This document shows, one piece after another, positions 1 to 4,969 of a DNA stretch of 7,095 nucleotides. This stretch comes from Acidimicrobiales bacterium (lineage in GTDB: Bacteria; Actinomycetota; Acidimicrobiia; Acidimicrobiales; UBA8190). The notes beneath the pieces were generated by a model, which did not search any database, had not been told where the DNA came from, and saw only the letters and a program-made list of their open reading frames with translations. How positions within the stretch are numbered: the stretch's first letter is position 1; each line of letters starts with the position of its first letter. The position numbers and the translations under genes were made by a program. The stretch lies in NCBI GenBank assembly GCA_030042575.1, contig JASHZK010000318.1:1-7095 (forward strand), in the 5' to 3' direction.

Positions 1-65
1 GGTGACGGGATCGCCGTGCCGCGGCAAAGTTCCGTCCGTGCCGTAACCGGTGTAGGAATGGTGCG

Positions 66-848
66 GTGATCGATGCAGTCGACACAGCAACGGTGGCATC
101 CTTGGCCACGGCGGCCGGCACTTTGGTCCTGGCGATTGCCACCTTCTCGGCCGTCCGCTCTTCCAACCGATCGGCTCGCATTGCCGAAGTTGCACTCCAG
201 GAGCAGCGGCGCCCAGTGTTAGCCCAGTCCCGGCTCAACGACCCCAAGCAGAAGATCATGTTCCTCGGAGGCCATTGGGTGGGCGCGGAGGGGGGTCGCG
301 CCGTCGCCGAGTTGGCCGAGGGAGTGGTGTACCTCGCCATCAGCCTGCGAAACGTCGGCTCGGGAATCGCGGTATGCCAGGGCTGGACGGTCTTCCTCGC
401 CGATGATGCCGTGACGCGCTCTAGCCACACGCGCCTGGAGGACTATCGGCTACAAGCCCGCGACCTCTACATCCCTGCCGGCGACATCGGCATGTGGCAG
501 GGGGCATTGCGCAATCCGGAGGACCCGATGCGCATTCGGATCGCCGATGCCATTGAGCAGCGCCAGCCCCTGATGGTCGAGCTTCTCTATTCGGACCTGG
601 TGGGACGCGAGCGCACGATCTCGCGTTTCACCGTTTCCCCAGTGCCGACCAACGATGCATGGCTGGCCGGGCTTGTTCGGCACTGGTTCTTGGATTGGGA
701 CGGTCCGCGTCCCGACACCTTGTGGCAGGCGGCAGGCGAGGTGATCCAGCAGGACTACGCGGCCCACGGGGCGTATGTGGCCGAAGCAGAGTTGGTCGAC
801 GACGGACGAGGGGTCCTCGATGAGGGTTCCGTCGAGACCGAGCCCTAA
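66..848 (+). CDS. Hypothetical protein with one N-terminal membrane helix
   Basis: I do not assign a function. The 260-residue product starts at a GTG; AGGAA at 54-58 lies 7 nt upstream and no other in-frame start fits better. Residues ~7-30 (TATVASLATAAGTLVLAIAT then FSAV) form one hydrophobic helix followed by Arg-rich RSSNRSAR, so the positive-inside rule puts the bulk of the protein in the cytoplasm. The rest is soluble and looks beta-rich: a segment around 84-108 (VVYLAISLRNVGSGIAVCQG), a region DLYIPAGDIGMWQGALRNP at ~133-151, and VELLYSDLVGRERTISRF at ~161-178. The last ~35 residues are acidic (AELVDDGRGVLDEG). The build resembles actinobacterial conserved hypotheticals with a single anchor plus a beta-sandwich-like domain, but that is from memory. 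It stands alone and converges on the DUF1003 gene. Coding status is fairly sure; function is unknown. Confidence 0.8.
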   Translation: MIDAVDTATVASLATAAGTLVLAIATFSAVRSSNRSARIAEVALQEQRRPVLAQSRLNDPKQKIMFLGGHWVGAEGGRAVAELAEGVVYLAISLRNVGSGIAVCQGWTVFLADDAVTRSSHTRLEDYRLQARDLYIPAGDIGMWQGALRNPEDPMRIRIADAIEQRQPLMVELLYSDLVGRERTISRFTVSPVPTNDAWLAGLVRHWFLDWDGPRPDTLWQAAGEVIQQDYAAHGAYVAEAELVDDGRGVLDEGSVETEP

Positions 849-955
849 CCCGGCTGACGATATCCCGAGGCCGGGCCATGGCTTCTTCGGTAAGGACCGT
901 TCCCATGGCAGTAACGGCTCCACGGCCGCTCCGGAAACCACGCGTTGTGCCTGGT

Positions 956-983
956 CGAATCGGATGGGCGAATCGGATGGGCG
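956..983. repeat. 13-bp tandem repeat, about 2.2 copies
   Basis: The unit GAATCGGATGGGC occurs at 957-969 and again without mismatch at 970-982; the period-13 match runs from 956 to 983. It sits in the 149-bp gap between two convergent genes, 15 bp beyond the DUF1003 stop codon. It is too short to be a VNTR with known function and is most simply a slippage duplication. No convincing rho-independent terminator (stem plus T-run) is seen in this convergent gap on either strand. Confidence 0.85.
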
Positions 984-997
984 GATAGCCCGAAGAG

Positions 998-1516
998 CTA
1001 TGTGCAGACTCGCAGACGAACTTCCTCAGTCAGTTGATGGATTTGCTTGGCCAGATCATGCACTTGTCGTGTCAGTTGTGTGTTCTGCGCCAGCACGTGA
1101 TCCAACCGCAGGGTCTCTTCGTAGTGCTTGGCGGCCAGCGTTTCGTCCTTAGCAGCTGCACGATTCTGGCTCATCATGATGATGGGTGCCTGGAGACCAG
1201 CCAGGGCGGATAAGACAAGATTGAGAGCTATGTAGGGGTAGGCATCGAATGCCTTGTGATGCAAGACGTGCTGAATAAGGACTGTGTTGAGTACTATCCA
1301 AAAAGCCATCAGCCCAACGAACAGGAAGATAAACGGCCACGATCCTCCAAACGCCGCCACCTCATCCGCCACCCGTTCCCCGAGGGTTCGGTCATCGTGC
1401 ATCGCCCGCAGTGCGGGATGTTCACCCTCGTGTCGATGCCAGGGAAACCAGCCACTCCGCTTACGAGCCGAAACGGTTGAGGCCGGATCCGGTGCAGTGT
1501 TGGTATCAGTGGACAT
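998..1516 (-). CDS. DUF1003 family membrane protein
   Basis: A 172-residue product. The family signature is clear: FGGSWPFIFLFVGLMAFWIV at ~56-75 and FDAYPYIALNLVLSALAG at ~90-107, followed by LQAPIIMMSQNRAAAKD at ~108-124. This gives two membrane helices (~60-81 and ~94-116) joined by a short His-containing loop, with both ends probably cytoplasmic. Residues ~126-168 have heptad-like Leu/Ile spacing (TLRLDHVLAQNTQLTRQVHD) and probably form a coiled coil. The N-terminal ~40 residues are polar and low-complexity. The ATG at 1514-1516 is preceded by a strong GGAGGGAGG site about 5 nt away. The biochemical role of DUF1003 proteins is not established. The leader lies inside a decayed hydrolase gene, so the present promoter must be within or upstream of that remnant. 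It is transcribed convergently with the gene at 66-848. Family call is firm. Confidence 0.93.
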   Translation of the reverse strand: MSTDTNTAPDPASTVSARKRSGWFPWHRHEGEHPALRAMHDDRTLGERVADEVAAFGGSWPFIFLFVGLMAFWIVLNTVLIQHVLHHKAFDAYPYIALNLVLSALAGLQAPIIMMSQNRAAAKDETLAAKHYEETLRLDHVLAQNTQLTRQVHDLAKQIHQLTEEVRLRVCT

Positions 1517-1519
1517 CGT

Positions 1520-1531
1520 TGCCTCCCTCCG
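1520..1531 (-). promoter_or_regulatory. Ribosome-binding site of the DUF1003 gene, inside the hydrolase remnant
   Basis: Read on the minus strand, GGAGGGAGG lies about 5 nt before the ATG at 1516 and is a near-ideal Shine-Dalgarno sequence. The same bases encode the Gly-Gly of the remnant's LGGRQ segment (the HGxGG position of an alpha/beta-hydrolase). The translation signal of the live gene therefore overlaps the last recognisable codons of the dead one. Confidence 0.8.
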
Positions 1532-1914
1532 AGGTTATGGACCACCAGAGTGGCACCGATCCAGGTGCAGATCCGGGACCGTCGTCCGGAATCTGCTTGG
1601 CGATCTCACAGCCGACGATCCGTCGACGCGCTTGGGAAGAGAACTCGCCGGTCAACAGTCGGTCCCGCCGGTTCGACGAAATCGAGCGGTGGAACCGATA
1701 TCGAGCACACACCGTCGATGCGATCGAGAACACCGTGGCCTGGGAGCGCTCCGTGAGAGACAAGCTCGATCCCTGTGGCCGCGGCGGCGACTAGAACGGC
1801 GAGTCCGGCCGCTCCGCCGATGGGGAACTTGCGACGAGAAACAGTGGACTCGTGGAAACTGGATCCACGGGCTGTTGGCCACCCCCGAACCTCGGTCTTG
1901 CGACTTCGCGGCAC
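1520..1914 (-). pseudogene. Decayed, truncated Tat-exported alpha/beta-hydrolase (esterase) remnant
   Basis: Three reading-frame pieces on the minus strand line up as the N-terminal third of one protein. Piece 1 (1914 to ~1661) has a Tat-like start, SRRKFPIGGAAGLAVLVAAA, then TGIELVSHGALPGHGVLDRI and a DGVCSISVPP segment. This is the layout I know from actinobacterial exported esterase-like alpha/beta-hydrolases (signal, YELVxxGVLPG, LDR.DG.C). The next element, TGEFSSQARRRIVG, corresponds to the family's SGxFYSRARRR-VG strand but lies one frame over, consistent with a one-base insertion near 1658-1663. The following GPGSAPGS again shifts frame near 1548 before ATLVVHNLGGRQ, which matches the LVVxLHGxGG strand and oxyanion-loop region. 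Similarity then stops, and the DUF1003 ORF begins at 1516. Nucleophile, acid and His regions are all absent, so it cannot be a working enzyme. Homology is by recognition, not alignment. Confidence 0.68.
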
Positions 1915-2225
1915 CTTCGTGCGGTGCCGCCGAGGCCAGTCGGAAGGCCGCTATGCGCTGGGGAGTTGGGCTTGGTCGCTCATGATGCTCAAGTCGGGAC
2001 GATCCCGACCGGAGTAGGGAGTGATGGGAAATACCCTGCTCGGTCGAACACACTGCGGGTAGGTGGATTGCGGAGCCGCCCATTGTCGGCCTGCCAGCAC
2101 TGCCCACAGCCTGATGCACCGCACGGCAGCGGGGTCGACTCGTTCCCGCGGAGGTCCCACCTGACCAACGATCGGGGTCGGATCACCACATCCCGACGAG
2201 GTGGGGGCCGAACCTAAGACAGCCA
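1915..2225. other. Non-coding stretch with one strong inverted repeat
   Basis: No open frame here has a credible start, ribosome site or recognisable protein family; the long frames on both strands are Arg/Ser/Pro-rich, as expected from out-of-frame GC-rich DNA. It separates the hydrolase remnant (minus strand) from the TetR operon (plus strand), so it would hold any promoter of the old hydrolase gene. The only structured element I see is the hairpin at 1993-2009. A further copy of its half-site, TCCCGAC, occurs at 2191-2197, preceded by GTCGGAT at about 2177-2183. Confidence 0.6.
1993..2009. repeat. Perfect 7-bp inverted repeat with 3-nt loop
   Basis: GTCGGGA at 1993-1999 and TCCCGAC at 2003-2009 are exact reverse complements around CGA. 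No T-run follows on either strand (CGGAGTAGG on plus; TTGAGC on minus), which argues against a classic intrinsic terminator. It could be a regulator-binding dyad or a hairpin at the end of a vanished gene. Confidence 0.75.
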
Positions 2226-2251
2226 TTGACAAAACTATAACACTGTATAAA
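2226..2251 (+). promoter_or_regulatory. Candidate promoter and operator of the TetR-SRPBCC operon
   Basis: This AT-rich island stands out from GC-rich surroundings. TTGACA at 2226-2231 is a perfect -35 consensus. TATAAA at 2246-2251 is a good -10, but the 14-nt spacer is shorter than the usual 17. TATAACACTGTATAA at 2236-2250 is an imperfect dyad (ACA-C-TGT core; one base short of a TATAACA-C-TGTTATA palindrome) lying between and over the two elements. A TetR repressor is often autoregulated from such a site. Promoter and operator roles are inferred, not proven. Confidence 0.5.
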
Positions 2252-2273
2252 ACTCACGAACATCACGGGAGCG

Positions 2274-2963
2274 GTGCCGGTTGGCGACTGGAGGGAAGCG
2301 AGGCGACGCTCTGCCCGAGCGGACATCGTGGGAGCGGCGTGGTCGGTGGTCCGTGAGGTGGGACTGGCCGGTCTGTCGATGAGGGACCTGGCCACTCGGG
2401 CGGGGGTCACCACTCCCACCCTCTACGCCTACTTCGACTCGAAACACGACATCTACGACGCAATGTTCGCTGAGGCCGCCGAACAGTTCGCGACCTATAT
2501 GGCGCCGACCTACGTCTCAGAGGAATCCGAAGAGGTCCTGGGCGCGTCCATGCGGCGCTTCGTTGAATTTTGCATTGCTGATGTGGCCCGCTATCAGCTG
2601 CTGTTCCAGAGGACGATCCCCGGATTCGAGCCGTCGGCTGAGTCTTACGCACACGCCGAGGCCGCCCTCGACGATGTCCGACGTTGGCTTGGTGGCCGAG
2701 GCATGGTCAGCGAAGGTTGGCAGCTAGACCTGCTGACTGCGCTGATGACCGGCCTGGTGGACCAGCAGATCTCCAACGATCCCGGAGGACAGCGCTGGGT
2801 AGGCCTGATCGACGAGGCCGCGGCGATGTTCGTCTCCCACTGCCGAAACGGGCTACATGTCGAACGTGTCGGAAGCTCGATTGCTCGGGACCTGACGGAT
2901 ATCTCGCGGCCCCGTCGACTCGCCGGTAAGCCCACCGTGAGCACAACGAAAAGGAGGAAATGA
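2274..2963 (+). CDS. TetR/AcrR family transcriptional regulator with WHG-type C-terminal domain
   Basis: A 229-residue DNA-binding regulator. Residues ~15-62 form the TetR-type helix-turn-helix: ADIVGAAWSVVREVG, then LSMRDLATRAGVTTPTLYAY with F-DSK-HDIYDAMF, which includes the conserved TxxxLYxYFxSK recognition region. The middle part (~94-120, RRFVEFCIADVARYQLLFQR then TIPGFEP) fits the WHG-type TetR C-terminal domain, where the ligand binds and the dimer forms. The GTG start is the only usable one: an in-frame TAA lies at 2238 and the next GTG would cut into the HTH. GGGAG at 2267-2271 is only 2 nt from the start, suggesting weak initiation. The tail (TTKRRK) is encoded by the SD of the next gene. 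It most likely represses its own operon through the dyad at 2236-2250. The ligand cannot be told; a lipophilic or aromatic compound is a guess from the neighbours. Confidence 0.93.
   Translation: MPVGDWREARRRSARADIVGAAWSVVREVGLAGLSMRDLATRAGVTTPTLYAYFDSKHDIYDAMFAEAAEQFATYMAPTYVSEESEEVLGASMRRFVEFCIADVARYQLLFQRTIPGFEPSAESYAHAEAALDDVRRWLGGRGMVSEGWQLDLLTALMTGLVDQQISNDPGGQRWVGLIDEAAAMFVSHCRNGLHVERVGSSIARDLTDISRPRRLAGKPTVSTTKRRK
2951..2958 (+). promoter_or_regulatory. Shine-Dalgarno site of the SRPBCC gene, inside the TetR coding end
   Basis: AAGGAGGA ends 6 nt before the ATG at 2965 and overlaps the last codons of the TetR gene (T-K-R-R-K-stop). The TetR stop (2961-2963) and the new ATG are one base apart, so terminating ribosomes can re-initiate. 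This arrangement indicates co-translation. Confidence 0.88.
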
Positions 2964-2964
2964 C

Positions 2965-3471
2965 ATGGCAAGTTCTCGCCGCGGAGAGGTCTGCACGCAC
3001 ATCGACGCTACGCCCGAGAGAGTGTGGTCACTTGTGGCAAGCCTGGACCGAATGGGTGAATGGAGCCCGGAGTGCTATCGAGTGACGTGGCTCGGCGGCG
3101 CGACGTCGCCGGCTGAGCGCGGGACCCAATTCAAAGGCCGCAACAAATGGGGCCCGGTGCGCTGGTCCATGGCGTGCGAAGTGAAAACCGCCGATCCCGG
3201 CCGAGAGATCTCGTGGTCGACGGTCCAGCGCGGCCGTGAACTCGTCACCTGGAGATATCGATTCGAACCTGAGGGATCAGGCACCAAGGTCACTGAGTCC
3301 TTCCAGGTCCACTGGCTGCCACCACTAGCTCGGTTCTTCGAGGACGTTCTCATGGTGAACCGTGATCGCGCCCGGGAAGACGCCATGCGGGCGACGCTCG
3401 AACGGATCAAAACGGCCGCTGAGACGGCCGTGGAGTCCTCTCCGACGACGCAACACAACGCCACGAGATAG
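2965..3471 (+). CDS. SRPBCC family protein (polyketide cyclase/dehydrase-like, START-fold)
   Basis: A 168-residue soluble protein without signal peptide, close to the usual ~150 residues of the family. The N-terminus reads as a typical SRPBCC opening: EVCTHIDATPERVWSLVASL at ~8-27, then DRMGEWSPECYRVTWLGG. After this come a basic beta-hairpin (TQFKGRNKWGPVRWSMACEV, ~54-73), ISWSTVQRGRELVTWRYRFE at ~82-101, and TKVTESFQVHWLP at ~107-119. A long amphipathic C-terminal helix (~121-155, FFEDVLMVNRDRAREDAMRA) would close the ligand cavity. Members bind or convert hydrophobic ligands (polyketides, lipids, aromatics); no catalytic residue can be named here. It is the second gene of an operon with the TetR regulator, separated by one base, so it is the likely controlled target. 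The last ~15 residues (SSPTTQHNATR) look disordered. Confidence 0.88.
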   Translation: MASSRRGEVCTHIDATPERVWSLVASLDRMGEWSPECYRVTWLGGATSPAERGTQFKGRNKWGPVRWSMACEVKTADPGREISWSTVQRGRELVTWRYRFEPEGSGTKVTESFQVHWLPPLARFFEDVLMVNRDRAREDAMRATLERIKTAAETAVESSPTTQHNATR

Positions 3472-3560
3472 CGGACAACTCGAACGGCTAACGTCGAATG
3501 CGGGGCGGTGGCCAAGAGCAAGCTGCGTTGGACACTGCCAGCTCAGGCAGGACCCTATAC

Positions 3561-3583
3561 CGGTCCCGTTTCATCGGGAACCG
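3561..3583 (+). terminator. Possible terminator hairpin after the TetR-SRPBCC operon
   Basis: CGGTCCCG (3561-3568) pairs with CGGGAACCG (3575-3583) across a TTTCAT loop, with one bulged base. It lies 89 bp past the SRPBCC stop codon. No T-run follows, although actinobacterial terminators often lack one. Weak call. Confidence 0.3.
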
Positions 3584-3840
3584 TGCTCTAGCCGTCAAAT
3601 AGCTAGCTCGGGCCGACTTCAACGCCGGTGGGATGCAGCTACGAACGCTGGCACTCTGGCTGGGGTGCTCTGCCCTGGGGATGATTGGATTGCTCGTCGT
3701 CACCAGACGCCGTCGATTGCAATGGTGGCTAGGCCGACCGGCACATGTGCCCATGGATCGTACCCTAATAACGTGGCTATCCGGCCGGGATCAACCGCTG
3801 GCGAGGTTTGCCGCGCGTCCTTCTCCTAGGCTCAGCAGCC

Positions 3841-3850
3841 AAAAGGAGGG
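3841..3850 (+). promoter_or_regulatory. Strong Shine-Dalgarno site that fixes the hydrolase start
   Basis: AAAAGGAGGG ends 5 nt before the GTG at 3856. This selects the GTG over the in-frame upstream start at 3808, whose 16-residue extension (MPRVLLLGSAAKRRAS) includes the SD sequence itself as coding bases and has no family resemblance. Confidence 0.88.
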
Positions 3851-3855
3851 CTTCT

Positions 3856-4674
3856 GTGCCGGAAGCAAAGCTTGGCGACGTCACCCTGGCGTACGAGATC
3901 GTGGGCGACGGCGAACCTATCGTGCTGCTTGCCGGCTGCGGCCAGCCCGCGGCGGCGTTTGGGATCGGCTTGGCACCGCTGCTCGCCCAAGCAGGCTACC
4001 AAGTGGTTTTCTTCGACAACCGCGGGGTATCACCGAGTTCATCCCCGCCCGCGCCGTACTCGGTCGCGCAGATGGCTGATGACGCCCTCAACTTCTTCGA
4101 TCATCTGGGTTTTTCTGCCCCTCTCCACCTCGCTGGCCACTCACTTGGTGGGTGGATCGCCGAGACTCTGGTCATCGAGCACCCCGATCGCATTCGCGCC
4201 GCGGCGTTGATGGGGAGCGCCAATCGGCCCACATCCTGGGAGAAAGCGATTACAACGCTCGAGCGGGACCTAGCATTCGCCGGCACAGAACTGCCAAGGC
4301 TCTACTACGCCCTGGAGACCCTCCGCTATCTCCCCCACCACGATCTCCAGGATGACGAGGTGGTTGACACTTGGTTGTCACTCATTGCTGAATTGCCCAT
4401 CTGGCCCAACCCCGGACGCCTCGGCCAATACGAAGCCGCGCTGGCTTGGTCGACCGATCCCGTGAGAACCACCGCCTGGCCGTCGATAACGGTTCCCTGT
4501 CTCGTCATGAGCTTCGAGTACGACATCGACTCACCGCCCCTCAAGGCGCGACTAGCCGCGGAGGCCATCCCAGGCGCGGAATATGTCGAGATTGCCGGAG
4601 CGAGCCACCTCGGATTCGTCACTCACGCTGACGCCGTCAGCGAAGCCCTGATCGATTACTTCCGGCGTCACTGA
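3856..4674 (+). CDS. Alpha/beta-hydrolase fold protein
   Basis: A 272-residue cytoplasmic hydrolase without signal peptide. From the GTG start: strands VTLAYEIVG and PIVLLAGCG (~8-29, the oxyanion-loop region, with AGCGQ instead of the common HG), then YQVVFFDNRGVSPSS at ~48-62 (the D-x-RG motif), then LHLAGHSLGGWIAETLV at ~90-106 carrying the nucleophile elbow GHSLGG with Ser96. A helical cap follows (~125-195). The acid is probably Asp223 in VMSFEYDIDSPP, where FEYD replaces the usual GxxD, and the base is His251 in IAGASHLGF. The length is normal for the lactonase/esterase/C-C hydrolase group of the superfamily. The substrate cannot be read from sequence; 3-oxoadipate enol-lactonase-like annotations would be over-precise. 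It is 384 bp from the SRPBCC gene, so a shared operon is uncertain. Confidence 0.9.
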   Translation: MPEAKLGDVTLAYEIVGDGEPIVLLAGCGQPAAAFGIGLAPLLAQAGYQVVFFDNRGVSPSSSPPAPYSVAQMADDALNFFDHLGFSAPLHLAGHSLGGWIAETLVIEHPDRIRAAALMGSANRPTSWEKAITTLERDLAFAGTELPRLYYALETLRYLPHHDLQDDEVVDTWLSLIAELPIWPNPGRLGQYEAALAWSTDPVRTTAWPSITVPCLVMSFEYDIDSPPLKARLAAEAIPGAEYVEIAGASHLGFVTHADAVSEALIDYFRRH

Positions 4675-4969
4675 TTGACCCGGGCGGCAAGTCATCGGGC
4701 TATTTTGCTGAGAAGTCGGGGGGTCACAGGACGCGGTCGGATGGTCCCCCACCGCATCGCCTCCTCTGGCCGGGCCCAGTGCCTGGACGACCCTGTCTTG
4801 GTCCCGCGGCAGGGCGGTTCGTCGACGCTCAGTGGGTCACCACAATGGGTGGCCTGCTCGGTCCGACTCCCGAGGCCACATGGAGCACGTCAAGGAAGAG
4901 GCCAAGACCGAGACAGTACCTTCCTGTAGCCTTACAGTTGATTAACTACCAGCGGGGGGAGTGGAGCCA

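Larger units (their letters stand above)
3472..3855. other. Intergenic region between the SRPBCC and hydrolase genes
   Basis: I see no gene that I would defend. An ATG at 3633 opens a frame with a hydrophobic start (LALWLGCSALGMIGLLVV) and an Arg cluster, but its ribosome site is poor and it runs 224 bp into the hydrolase gene in another frame. The region holds a weak hairpin at 3561-3583 that could end the SRPBCC transcript, and it must contain the hydrolase promoter if that gene is transcribed on its own. TACCCT at about 3761-3766 resembles an actinobacterial -10 (TANNNT), but no convincing -35 accompanies it. Confidence 0.5.

Noticed and set aside
17..26. Perfect palindrome TGCCGCGGCA near the left edge
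   Set aside because: A 10-bp GC palindrome is expected by chance in DNA this GC-rich, and nothing else supports a site there.
897..917. CCGTT/AACGG inverted repeat as a terminator for the first gene
   Set aside because: Only 5 bp of stem with an 11-nt loop and no T-run.
450..941. 163-codon minus-strand frame opposite the first gene
   Set aside because: It is antisense to the better-supported plus-strand gene, with shadow-frame composition and no family features.
1284..1985. 233-codon plus-strand frame across the DUF1003 start and the remnant
   Set aside because: It is Arg/Ser-rich with no family resemblance and lies antisense to the clear DUF1003 gene and to the hydrolase remnant.
3633..4079. 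Open frame starting with a hydrophobic stretch and an Arg cluster (148 codons, plus strand)
   Set aside because: It overlaps 224 bp of the well-supported hydrolase in another frame, has a poor ribosome site and its later part is the Arg/Pro-rich composition of a shadow frame.
2274..4674. A single three-gene operon of TetR, SRPBCC and hydrolase
   Set aside because: The 384-bp gap, the possible hairpin at 3561-3583 and the independent strong ribosome site make this unproven, although shared regulation remains possible.
4961..4969. GTG at 4961 as the start of the repeat protein
   Set aside because: It directly abuts the G-rich SD (no spacer), whereas the in-frame GTG at 4970 has a workable 9-nt spacing; the difference is only three residues.
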